From JAHRAW01 sp028066695 (GTDB lineage Bacteria > Pseudomonadota > Gammaproteobacteria > Arenicellales > Poriferihabitantaceae), in NCBI GenBank assembly GCA_963457535.1, contig OY734803.1, positions 372,001 to 436,000 of the forward strand: 64,000 bases of DNA. The letters run 5' to 3'. Shown piece by piece: positions 24,768-33,903 of this stretch (positions are counted from its first letter, which is position 1; every line of letters starts with the position of its first letter). Made by a program: the position numbers and the translations under genes. The notes beneath the pieces were generated by a model. The model was given only the letters and a program-made list of their open reading frames with translations, was not told where the DNA came from and searched no databases.

Positions 24768-26894
24768 TCAGCCGCCCTCCACCGCTTTCATGCTCAGCCG
24801 CACCCGCCCCTGCTTGTCCACTTCCAGCACCTTGACTTTGACCAGGTCGCCCTCGCTCAGCACATCGCTGACCTGGTTGACCCGCTCGTTGGAGATTTGC
24901 GAGACATGGACCAGCCCGTCGCGGCCGGGCAGGATGTTGACGAATGCGCCGAAATCCATCAGCCGCACCACCTTGCCGTTGTAGATCGCGTTGACTTCCA
25001 CATCGGCGGTGATTTGCTCGATGCGGCGAATCGCCTCCTGCGCGGCGGCGTTGTCGGTGGAGGCGATTTTGATGGTGCCGTCGTCGTCAATGTCAATGCT
25101 GGTGCCGGTCTCCTCGCACAGCGCGCGCACCACCGAGCCGCCCTTGCCGATGACATCGCGGATTTTTTCCGGGTTGATTTTGATGGTCAGGATGCGCGGC
25201 GCGTATTCGGACATCTCCTCGCGCGGCGCGGAAATTGCGCGCGCCATTTCGCCGAGAATGTGCAGCCGTCCATGTTTCGCCTGCTCCAGCGCCTGCTCCA
25301 TGATTTCGCGCGTGATGCCGTCAATTTTGATGTCCATCTGCAGCGCGGTGATGCCGCTCTCGGTGCCTGCGACCTTGAAGTCCATGTCGCCGAGGTGGTC
25401 TTCGTCGCCGAGGATGTCGGTCAGCACCGCAAAACGCTCGCCGTCTTTGATCAGCCCCATCGCCACGCCGGCGACCGGCGCCGACACGCGCACGCCGGCG
25501 TCCATCAGCGCCAAACTCGCGCCGCACACCGTGGCCATGGAACTGGAGCCGTTTGACTCGGTGATTTCCGAGACCACGCGCACCGTGTAGGGGAACTCTT
25601 CCTGGCTCGGCAGCACCGCGCCGATCGCGCGTTTCGCCAGATTGCCGTGCCCGATTTCGCGGCGCTTCGGCGAGCCGACCCGCCCGCATTCGCCGACCGA
25701 ATACGGCGGGAAGTTGTAGTGCAGCATGAACGGGTCGCGGTAGTCGCCCTGCAGCGCGTCCACGATTTGCGAGTCGCGCTCGGTGCCGAGCGTCACCACC
25801 ACCAGCGCCTGCGTCTCGCCGCGCGTGAAGCAGGCCGAGCCGTGCGTGCGCGGCAGCAGCCCGGTCTCTATGTGAATCGGGCGCACGCTTTGCAAGTCGC
25901 GCCCGTCAATGCGCGGCTCGCCGCCGAGGATGCGCCCGCGCACGGTGTTCTTCTCAATGTTTTTGAGTTCGTCTTTGACCGTGTCGGCCGGCGCGTCGCC
26001 GTTGCCTTGCGCGCCGTCGGCCGGGCACAGCGCGGCGAGGGTGTTGCGGCGGATTTCGGCGAGGCCGGCGAGGCGCTCGGCTTTGTCGGTGATTTGGTAC
26101 GCGGCTTCAATGCGCCCGCCGGCTTCGGCGGCGACGCGCTTCGCCAATTCGGCGTCGTGCTCGGGCGCCTGCCATTCGCGCCGCTCCTTGCCGACTTCGC
26201 GCCCGAGTTCGCGGATCGCGGCGATCGCCGCCTGGCTTTGCTCGTGCCCGAACATGACCGCGCCGAGCATCTGCTCCTCGCTCAGCACTTTCGCCTTGGA
26301 TTCCACCATCAGCACCGCGCTCTCGGTGCCGGCGACCACCAAATCCAGCGAAGACGCGGCGAGTTGCGCCGAGTCCGGATTCAGCACATAGTCGCCGCCG
26401 ACCAGTCCGACCCGCGCCGCGCCGACCGGCCCGTTGAACGGAATGCCGGAAATTTCCAGCGCGGCCGAGGCGCCGAGGAGCGCCGGAATGTCGGGGTTGA
26501 TGCGCGGATCTATGGACAGCACCGTGGCGATGATCTGCACCTCGTTCATGTAGCCCTTCGGAAACAGCGGGCGAATCGGGCGGTCGATCAGGCGGCAGGT
26601 CAGCACCGCGTTTTCCGACGGCCGGCCCTCGCGCTTAAAAAAACCGCCGGGAATTTTGCCGGCGGCATAGGTGCGCTCTTCGTATTCCACGGTGAGCGGG
26701 AAAAAGTCCAGGTGCCCCTTTTCGCGGCGGCCGACCACGCTGACCAGAACGATGGTGTCGCCCATGGACACCAATACCGCGCCGTCGGCTTGCCGGGCGA
26801 GCGCGCCGCTCTCAATGCGCACCGTGTGCCGCCCGTATTTAAATGACTTGGAGACCTTTTCGGATTTCTTGCCTTCGTTGCTTGCAGTGTTCAC
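24768..26894 (-). CDS. pnp: Polynucleotide phosphorylase
   Basis: 708-residue phosphorolytic 3'-5' exoribonuclease of the RNA degradosome. Order of domains: RNase PH-like 1 (from RIESGALARQADGAVLVSMG), the linker helical domain, RNase PH-like 2 (RTHGSACFTRGETQALVVVT and the catalytic core around DILGDEDHLGDMDFKVAGT), KH (KIRDVIGKGGSVVRALCEET) and S1 (GKVVRLMDFGAFVNILPGRD). The start is GTG at 26894, preceded by GAGGAG about 8 bases upstream. It follows rpsO by 26 bp, the widespread rpsO-pnp operon. That short gap has no room for the large RNase III hairpin known from E. coli but holds a tandem 8-mer (26906-26921). Confidence 0.98.
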   Translation of the reverse strand: MNTASNEGKKSEKVSKSFKYGRHTVRIESGALARQADGAVLVSMGDTIVLVSVVGRREKGHLDFFPLTVEYEERTYAAGKIPGGFFKREGRPSENAVLTCRLIDRPIRPLFPKGYMNEVQIIATVLSIDPRINPDIPALLGASAALEISGIPFNGPVGAARVGLVGGDYVLNPDSAQLAASSLDLVVAGTESAVLMVESKAKVLSEEQMLGAVMFGHEQSQAAIAAIRELGREVGKERREWQAPEHDAELAKRVAAEAGGRIEAAYQITDKAERLAGLAEIRRNTLAALCPADGAQGNGDAPADTVKDELKNIEKNTVRGRILGGEPRIDGRDLQSVRPIHIETGLLPRTHGSACFTRGETQALVVVTLGTERDSQIVDALQGDYRDPFMLHYNFPPYSVGECGRVGSPKRREIGHGNLAKRAIGAVLPSQEEFPYTVRVVSEITESNGSSSMATVCGASLALMDAGVRVSAPVAGVAMGLIKDGERFAVLTDILGDEDHLGDMDFKVAGTESGITALQMDIKIDGITREIMEQALEQAKHGRLHILGEMARAISAPREEMSEYAPRILTIKINPEKIRDVIGKGGSVVRALCEETGTSIDIDDDGTIKIASTDNAAAQEAIRRIEQITADVEVNAIYNGKVVRLMDFGAFVNILPGRDGLVHVSQISNERVNQVSDVLSEGDLVKVKVLEVDKQGRVRLSMKAVEGG

Positions 26895-26920
26895 TTCTCT
26901 TCTCCTCTCGGATTCTCGGA

Positions 26921-27190
26921 TTATTTGCGCAAGCCGAGTTTTCGGATGAGGTCGCGGTAGCGACCGGCGTCAATCTTCCGAAGATAACCCAGCAGTTTGC
27001 GGCGGTGGTTGACCAGGCGCAGCAGGCCCTGGCGGGAATGGTGGTCATGCGCGTGCGCCTTGAAGTGCTCGGAGAGGTCCTGAATGCGCGCGGTCATCAG
27101 CGCGACCTGCACTTCGGGTGAGCCGGTGTCGCCCGGCTGGCGCTGGTGTTCTTTGACGATGGCGGATTTGTCCGCGGTGCTAAGTGCCAT
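26921..27190 (-). CDS. rpsO: 30S ribosomal protein S15
   Basis: 89 residues, the standard S15 size, binding 16S rRNA in the platform of the small subunit. Conserved blocks are GDTGSPEVQVALMTARI, LSEHFKAHAHDHHSRQGLL and VNHRRKLLGYLRKIDAGRYR. The ATG at 27190 was chosen because MALSTADKSAI matches the normal S15 N-terminus; the frame stays open upstream without homology. First gene of the rpsO-pnp operon, with a TACAAT promoter box about 65 bp upstream. In E. coli S15 represses its own translation; whether this leader does so cannot be judged by eye. Confidence 0.98.
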   Translation of the reverse strand: MALSTADKSAIVKEHQRQPGDTGSPEVQVALMTARIQDLSEHFKAHAHDHHSRQGLLRLVNHRRKLLGYLRKIDAGRYRDLIRKLGLRK

Positions 27191-27255
27191 GATTTTTCCG
27201 GATTTTTCGCTTGGGTAGGGGGCGGACGCGCGGCGGCGCGCGGCGGTGAGGCGCG

Positions 27256-27261
27256 ATTGTA
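27256..27261 (-). promoter_or_regulatory. -10 box of the rpsO-pnp operon
   Basis: Minus-strand TACAAT within CGGCTACAATCGCGCCTC (27248-27265). The identical 18-mer occurs upstream of the LIV-type binding-protein gene (59365-59382). No good -35 at 16-18 bp; TTGCGC lies 20 bp upstream. Confidence 0.6.
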
Positions 27262-27318
27262 GCCGAATTTTCCGGCGCGCGGCGCAATTTTTTTGCGGAT
27301 TTTCCCCGGCGAAATCCG

Positions 27319-27324
27319 TATAAT
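27319..27324 (+). promoter_or_regulatory. -10 box upstream of asd
   Basis: A consensus TATAAT followed by CGGCGCGC, 31 bp before the asd start codon. No convincing -35. The predicted leader is about 25 nt. Confidence 0.5.
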
Positions 27325-27355
27325 CGGCGCGCTGGATTGCAATGCAAAGCGCGCC

Positions 27356-28549
27356 ATGAAACTCAACCAAGTGGGATTTGTCGGCTGGCGCGGCATGGTC
27401 GGCTCGGTGCTGCTACAGCGGATGCGCGCCGAGGGCGATTTTGCCGCGTTCGGGCAGCCGGTGTTTTTCTCGACCTCGCAGGCCGGGCAGCCGGCGCCCG
27501 GCCCGGTCGCCGAACTTGCCGCGCAAGGCCGGGGCGTGGGCGGCGCCGAGTCCGCCTCCCCCGCCCCGACGCTTCGCGACGCCCGCGACCTCGGCGCGCT
27601 CGGCGAAATGGACGCGGTCATCACCTGCCAGGGCGGCGACTACACCGAGTCGGTGCACGCCGATTTGCGCGCGCGCGGCTGGCGCGGCTACTGGATAGAT
27701 GCGGCTTCCACGCTGCGCCTGCGCGACCACGCGACCATCGCGCTGGACCCGGTCAACCTCGGCCTGATTGAGCGCGGCCTCGGCGAAGGCAAGCGCGATT
27801 TTGTCGGCGGAAACTGCACGGTGAGTTTGATGCTGATGGCGCTGCACGGCCTGTTCGCCGAAGACCTGATTGAATGGCTGAGCGTCAGCACCTACCAGGC
27901 GATTTCCGGCGGCGGCGCGCGGCAGATGCGCGAATTGCTGTCGCAGATGGGCGCACTGCACCGCGCCGCCGAGCCGCTGCTGGACGACCCGGCCAGTTCC
28001 ATTCTGGACATTGACCGCCGCGCCGGCGAGGCCGTCGGCGCGCTGCCCGACGGGCCGATCGGTTTTCCGCTGGCCGGCAGTTTGCTGCCGTGGATAGACC
28101 GCGATCTGGACGACGGCGTCAGCCGCGAGGAAGCCAAAGGCGCGCTGGAAACCGCAAAAATTCTCGGGGGCAACGGAGCCGCACCGCCGCAAGTGTTCAG
28201 CACCTGCGTGCGCATCGGCGTGCTGCGCTGCCACAGCCAGGCGTTCACCATTAAATTAAAGCGCGATTTGCCGCTGGAGGAAATCGGCGGCATCATCGAC
28301 GGCGCCAACGAATGGGTGACGCTGGTGGACAACAATCGCGAGGGCTCACTGCGGCGGCTGACCCCGGCCGCGGTCACCGGCACGCTGGACATTCCGGTCG
28401 GCCGCCTGCGCAAACTGCAATTTGACGGCAACGGGAGCGAGAACGGCGGCGGCGGAAGCGTGATTTCCGCGTTCACCGTCGGCGACCAGTTGCTGTGGGG
28501 CGCGGCCGAGCCGATTCGGCGCATGCTGCGCATTCTGACACGACATTGA
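27356..28549 (+). CDS. asd: Aspartate-semialdehyde dehydrogenase
   Basis: 397-residue NADPH enzyme that makes aspartate semialdehyde, the branch point to lysine/diaminopimelate, threonine and methionine. The N-terminus VGFVGWRGMVGSVLLQRM is the nucleotide-binding signature of the gammaproteobacterial-type Asd. The catalytic Cys is in GGNCTVSLMLMALHGLF, and STYQAISGGGARQMRELL is a conserved active-site helix. The C-terminal LLWGAAEPIRRMLRIL closes the family. Slightly longer than the E. coli protein (367). The ATG at 27356 gives the normal MKLNQVGFVG start. A serA-like gene follows after 10 bp, so asd-serA-serC look co-transcribed. The dapB product elsewhere in the window acts two steps downstream. 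Confidence 0.96.
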   Translation: MKLNQVGFVGWRGMVGSVLLQRMRAEGDFAAFGQPVFFSTSQAGQPAPGPVAELAAQGRGVGGAESASPAPTLRDARDLGALGEMDAVITCQGGDYTESVHADLRARGWRGYWIDAASTLRLRDHATIALDPVNLGLIERGLGEGKRDFVGGNCTVSLMLMALHGLFAEDLIEWLSVSTYQAISGGGARQMRELLSQMGALHRAAEPLLDDPASSILDIDRRAGEAVGALPDGPIGFPLAGSLLPWIDRDLDDGVSREEAKGALETAKILGGNGAAPPQVFSTCVRIGVLRCHSQAFTIKLKRDLPLEEIGGIIDGANEWVTLVDNNREGSLRRLTPAAVTGTLDIPVGRLRKLQFDGNGSENGGGGSVISAFTVGDQLLWGAAEPIRRMLRILTRH

Positions 28550-28559
28550 GGAGCATCCC

Positions 28560-29522
28560 ATGAAAATTCTGATCGCCGACGCCTTCCCGGCAGCGCAGCA
28601 AAAAACGCTGAGCGCGGACGGCCACCGCGTGACTTTCGCGCCGGCGCTGCAAGGCGGCGAGTTGCGCGACGCCATCGGCGACAACGAGGCGCTGGTGGTG
28701 CGCAGCACCAAAGTGGACGCGGCCGCGATTGACGCCGGCGCACAACTGAAACTGGTGATTCGCGCCGGCGCCGGCACCAACACCATTGACAAAGCGCATG
28801 CCGCGGGCAAAGGCGTGCGCGTCTGCAATGTGCCGGGCGCAAACGCCGCGGCGGTCGCCGAACTGGTCATGGGAATGATCGTCTGCATCGACCGCAACAT
28901 TCCGGACAATGTCATTGACCTGCGCGCGCAGCGGTGGCGCAAAAAACACTACGCAAAAGCGCGCGGCCTGCGCGGGCAATGCATCGGCATCCTCGGGCTC
29001 GGCGCGATCGGCATGGAAGTGGCGGCGCGCGCGCGCGCGTTCGGCATGCGCGTCTGCACGCCGGCGAAAACCGGGCGCGCGGAGCGCGCGCGCGAGGCGA
29101 TCGCCAAATTGGAAATCACCGAAATGAAATCGCGCGAACAACTCCTCGCCGAAAGCGACATCGTCACGCTGCACCTGCCGGCAAACGCCGACACCGAAAA
29201 AATGGTCAATGACGATTTCCTCGCGCAAATGAAGGACGGCGCGACGCTGATCAACACCTCGCGCGGCGAATTGGTGGACGAGGCCGCGCTGTTGCGCGCG
29301 CTGGACGCGAAAGGCATTCGCGCCGGCCTGGATGTCTATCAAAACGAGCCGGCAAGCGGCGAAGGCGAATTCGCCTCGCAACTCGCCGCGCACCCGAATG
29401 TCTGCGGCACCCACCACATCGGCGCCTCCACCGAGCAGGCGCAGGACGCGGTCGCCGACGGCGTGCTGCGCGTGGTCGCCGCGTTCGCGCGCGGCGAATT
29501 GCTGCATTGCGTAAATGACTGA
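28560..29522 (+). CDS. serA: D-3-phosphoglycerate dehydrogenase-like D-2-hydroxyacid dehydrogenase (short form)
   Basis: 320-residue NAD-dependent 2-hydroxyacid dehydrogenase. It has the substrate-domain segment LVIRAGAGTNTIDKAHAAGKGVRVCNVPG, the Rossmann motif GILGLGAIGMEVAARARAFGM, INTSRGELVDEAALLRAL and the catalytic His in CGTHHIGASTEQAQDAVADG. The THHIGASTxEAQ-type active-site stretch is typical of phosphoglycerate dehydrogenase. It lacks the C-terminal ACT domain of E. coli SerA (410 residues), so feedback inhibition by serine is probably absent. It is directly upstream of serC, the next enzyme of serine synthesis, which supports the assignment. SD-like GAGG precedes the ATG. Confidence 0.9.
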   Translation: MKILIADAFPAAQQKTLSADGHRVTFAPALQGGELRDAIGDNEALVVRSTKVDAAAIDAGAQLKLVIRAGAGTNTIDKAHAAGKGVRVCNVPGANAAAVAELVMGMIVCIDRNIPDNVIDLRAQRWRKKHYAKARGLRGQCIGILGLGAIGMEVAARARAFGMRVCTPAKTGRAERAREAIAKLEITEMKSREQLLAESDIVTLHLPANADTEKMVNDDFLAQMKDGATLINTSRGELVDEAALLRALDAKGIRAGLDVYQNEPASGEGEFASQLAAHPNVCGTHHIGASTEQAQDAVADGVLRVVAAFARGELLHCVND

Positions 29523-29576
29523 CTTCCCGGCGCCGTCCGCGGCGTTCCCTTTCCCTTTTCCCATAAAACCAACCGA

Positions 29577-30665
29577 ATGAACAATCGCAAACACAACTTC
29601 AGCGCGGGTCCCTGCACCCTGCCCCTGGAAACCCTGCAGCAAGCGCAGGAAGAATTCATCGACTACCACGGCGCCGGCATGTCGCTGATAGAGATGTCGC
29701 ACCGCGGCGGGCACTTTGAAGAAATCGCCAAGCAAACGCGCGAATTGGCGCTGGAAATTTTTCAGGCGCCGAAGGAATTCAGCGCGCTGTTTCTGCAGGG
29801 CGGCGCCACGCTGCAGTTTGCGATGGTGCCGATGAACCTGCTGCACGGCGGCGCGCGCGGAGCCTATGTCAATTCCGGCGCATGGGCGAAAGGCGCGATC
29901 GCCGACGCCGGCATGCATGGCGAGGTGTACGCGGCCTGGGACGGCGCCGATGAAAAATACATGCGCATGCCGGCCGACGACGAAATCCAACTCCGCGACA
30001 ACACCCGCTACCTGCACATCACCAGCAACGAAACCATCGGCGGCATCCGCTTCCCCGAATGGCCGAACGCGCCGGTGCCGCTGGTCGGCGACATGTCGTC
30101 CGATTACATGTCGCGCGAAGTGGACTGGAAAAAATTTGACCTGATCTACGGCGGCGCGCAAAAAAACCTCGGGCCGGCCGGCATGACCGTGGTGTTCGTG
30201 CGCAAGTCCATACTGGAAAACTGCAGCCAAAACATCGGGCGCTACCTGCGCTACGACATCCACGAAGCGAACGGCTCCATGTTCAACACGCCACCGGTGT
30301 TCGCCATCTACATGTTCCACCTGGTGCTGCGCTGGATGAAATCGCAGGGCGGCCTGGCCGCGATGCAGCGCAACGCCGCCGAAAAATCCGAAACGCTCTA
30401 CGCGGCGATAGACCAAAGCGGCGGCTACTACAACTGCCCGGTCGCGCGCGAATGCCGCTCGCAGATGAATGTGGTGTTCCGCCTGCCGAGCGAGGCGCTG
30501 GAGAAAAAATTCCTCGCCGAAAGCGAGGCGGCCGGGCTGATGCACCTGAAAGGCCACCGCAGCGTCGGCGGCTGCCGCGCCAGCATCTACAACGCGATGC
30601 CGCTCGCCGGCGTGTCCGCATTGACCGGCTTCATGGCGGAGTTCCAAAAAAACAACCCCGCCTGA
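29577..30665 (+). CDS. serC: Phosphoserine aminotransferase
   Basis: 362-residue PLP enzyme converting 3-phosphohydroxypyruvate to phosphoserine, also used in pyridoxal phosphate synthesis. Motifs: HNFSAGPCTLPLETLQQAQE at the N-terminus, GMSLIEMSHRGGHFEEI, FLQGGATLQFAMVPMNL, the ITSNETIGGIRFPEWP block and the PLP lysine in LIYGGAQKNLGPAGMTVVFV. The C-terminal HLKGHRSVGGCRASIYNAMP is a SerC hallmark. The start at 29577 has no clear Shine-Dalgarno. It is 54 bp after serA and 25 bp before the DUF1015 gene. Confidence 0.97.
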   Translation: MNNRKHNFSAGPCTLPLETLQQAQEEFIDYHGAGMSLIEMSHRGGHFEEIAKQTRELALEIFQAPKEFSALFLQGGATLQFAMVPMNLLHGGARGAYVNSGAWAKGAIADAGMHGEVYAAWDGADEKYMRMPADDEIQLRDNTRYLHITSNETIGGIRFPEWPNAPVPLVGDMSSDYMSREVDWKKFDLIYGGAQKNLGPAGMTVVFVRKSILENCSQNIGRYLRYDIHEANGSMFNTPPVFAIYMFHLVLRWMKSQGGLAAMQRNAAEKSETLYAAIDQSGGYYNCPVARECRSQMNVVFRLPSEALEKKFLAESEAAGLMHLKGHRSVGGCRASIYNAMPLAGVSALTGFMAEFQKNNPA

Positions 30666-30690
30666 CACCGCCGCGCGCGCCCTGCCCCCG

Positions 30691-31941
30691 ATGCCGCACA
30701 TCCGCGCTTTCACCGGTTATTTGGTGGCCGCCGCGCGCGCCGAGGCGGTGGTTTCGCCGGCCTATGACGCGGTCTCGCCGGCGATGCGCCGCAAATTCGC
30801 CGACGCGCATCCCGGCAATTTTCTGAACACCATGCGCCTGCGCGAGGATTTTCCGCCGGACGCGCAGCCGTCCGCCGATGAATTGCTGGCGCGCAACAAA
30901 GCGCACCTGGACAAATTGCTCGGCGACGGCTCCTTTGAAAAGTTTGATTCGCCGTGCATGTTTATCTACCGCCTTCGCTCAGGCGGGCACACCCAGACCG
31001 GCGTGGTCTGCGAAATTTCGGTGGACGAATACGCCGACGGGCGCGTGCGCAAACACGAGGACACGCGCAGTGACAAGGAGGATTTGCTGGCGATGTATCA
31101 AAAAGTGGTCGGCGTTTCCTCCAGCCCGATCTGCCTCGCCTACCCGCACGACCGCGCCATTGAAAAATTTCTCGGCGAAAAAACCCGGACGCCGCCGCAG
31201 TTGGATTTCACCGCCGAAGACGGCGTGGCGCAGCAAGTGTGGCGCATTGAAGACGCCGGCGCGCAGCGCGAATTGCGCGGCATGTTTGAAAAAGTCGGCG
31301 CGACTTATTTAACCGACGGACACCACCGCGCCGCCTCGGGTTTGCGCTACGCAAAAATGATGCGCGAAAAAAGTCACACGAAAAATGCTGACGACTCCGA
31401 CGCGCCGCACAACCAACTTCTGGTCGCGCTGTTTTCCGCCGAACAACTTGTGCTGCTGCCGTTTCACCGCGCGGTGCGAGATTTAAATGGCATGCGCGAG
31501 GCCGAGTTTCTGGAAAAATTGTCGCGCGATTTTGAAGTCGCGCCGTCATCCGCGCCGGTCGCGCCGCGCGGGGACATGCCCGGCGAATTCGGCATGCTGC
31601 TCGGCGGCAACTGGCGCCGCCTGCGACTGCGCGAAAACCGCGCCGATTTGCGCGACCCGGTCGCGTCGCTGGATGTCGTCATTTTGCAGGAGCGCATTCT
31701 CGCGCCGCTGCTCGGCATCGCCGACATGCGCTCGGACGCGCGCCTGGATTACATCTCCGGCGCGCAGGGCATGGACGGACTGGCGCGCCACGCCGCCGAC
31801 GGCTGGGCGGTCTGCTTCGCCTGCGCGGCGACTTCCATCGAGCAGTTGATGCGCGTCGCCGACGCCGGCGCGCTGATGCCGCCGAAATCCACCTACTTTG
31901 ACCCGAAGGCGCGCTCCGGAGTGTTTATTCGGAGGAAATAA
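30691..31941 (+). CDS. DUF1015 family protein
   Basis: 416 residues. The N-terminal VVSPAYDAVSPAMRRKFADAHPGNFLN and the central YLTDGHHRAASGLRYAKMM identify the DUF1015 family, which has no established biochemical role that I know of. Members are often found next to serA/serC, as here, which suggests a link to serine or phosphoserine metabolism. It has no signal peptide or membrane helix and should be cytosolic. It begins 25 bp after serC with no visible ribosome site and ends 45 bp before the convergent prmC; I see no gene or clear terminator in that gap. Confidence 0.9.
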   Translation: MPHIRAFTGYLVAAARAEAVVSPAYDAVSPAMRRKFADAHPGNFLNTMRLREDFPPDAQPSADELLARNKAHLDKLLGDGSFEKFDSPCMFIYRLRSGGHTQTGVVCEISVDEYADGRVRKHEDTRSDKEDLLAMYQKVVGVSSSPICLAYPHDRAIEKFLGEKTRTPPQLDFTAEDGVAQQVWRIEDAGAQRELRGMFEKVGATYLTDGHHRAASGLRYAKMMREKSHTKNADDSDAPHNQLLVALFSAEQLVLLPFHRAVRDLNGMREAEFLEKLSRDFEVAPSSAPVAPRGDMPGEFGMLLGGNWRRLRLRENRADLRDPVASLDVVILQERILAPLLGIADMRSDARLDYISGAQGMDGLARHAADGWAVCFACAATSIEQLMRVADAGALMPPKSTYFDPKARSGVFIRRK

Positions 31942-31986
31942 CGGCGGTTTGGGCGGCGGCGTGAAGGAGATTCCAAGGAGAAAAAA

Positions 31987-32810
31987 TCACGACCCGCCGC
32001 GCCACACCCCGCCGCTGACGCGCTCGTGTCCGGCCAGGTCGCGCCGCGTGGTGATGCCGCGAAAGCCGCGCGCGGCGAGCATCGCGCGCACTTTTGCGCC
32101 CTGCGCGAAACCGTGCTCCAGCAGCAGCGCGCCGCCGCCGCGCAAATGCCGCGGCGCGCCGCGGATGATTTTTGCGATGTCGGCAAAACCGCCGCGCGCC
32201 GCGACCAGCGCTGATTTCGGCTCAAAGCGCAAATCGCCCTCGCGCAAGTGGCGGTCATGCGGCGCGACATAGGGCGGGTTGGACACGATCAAATCAAAAC
32301 GCCGCGGCGGCGCCGCGGCAAACCAGTCGCCGCGGCGCAACTCCATGTTTGCGCGGTGCCGCCGCCGGTTGCGCGCGGCGACGCGCAATGCGGCCGCGTC
32401 TTTGTCGGTGGCAACCACGCGGCAGCGCAATTCGCGCGCGAGCGCCAGCGCGACCGCGCCGCTGCCGGTGCCCAGTTCCAAAATCTCCGGCCTGCCGCCG
32501 CACCGCGCCGCATGCGCGAGCGCGCATTCCACCAGCAACTCGGTCTCGCATCTCGGAATCAGCACATCCGGATTCACCGCCAGCGGCAGCGACCAAAATT
32601 CCCGCTCGCCGAGCAGATAGGCGAGCGGCTCGCCGCGCGCGCGCCGCGCCACCAATTTGCGAAACCGCGCGGCGCGATGCGGCGGCAACTTCGCGGGCGC
32701 ACCGGCGATGATCGCGGCCGCGCCGCGCCCGGCGCAGGCGCACAACAGCGCGTCCGCGTCGGCCGGCGCGCGCAGCCGCGCGCGCGCCCAGCGGCGCAAC
32801 TCGGCCATGC

Positions 32811-32814
<4 letters not shown>
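31987..32814 (-). CDS. prmC: Peptide chain release factor N5-glutamine methyltransferase
   Basis: 275-residue SAM enzyme that methylates the glutamine of the GGQ motif in release factors RF1 and RF2. The N-terminal helical domain (LRRWARARLRAPADADALLC) precedes a Rossmann methyltransferase with motif I LELGTGSGAVALALAREL and the catalytic NPPY motif in FDLIVSNPPYVAPHD. GEPLAYLLGEREFWSLPLAV and LIPRCETELLVE are typical of PrmC. It overlaps prfA by ATGA, matching enzyme to substrate in the hemA-prfA-prmC operon. Confidence 0.96.
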
Positions 32815-33896
<1,082 letters not shown>

Positions 33897-33903
33897 CGCG
33901 AAC

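Noticed and set aside
28560..29522. Hydroxypyruvate or lactate-type 2-hydroxyacid dehydrogenase
   Set aside because: The active-site string THHIGASTEQAQ and adjacency to serC favour phosphoglycerate dehydrogenase, though the missing ACT domain leaves some doubt.
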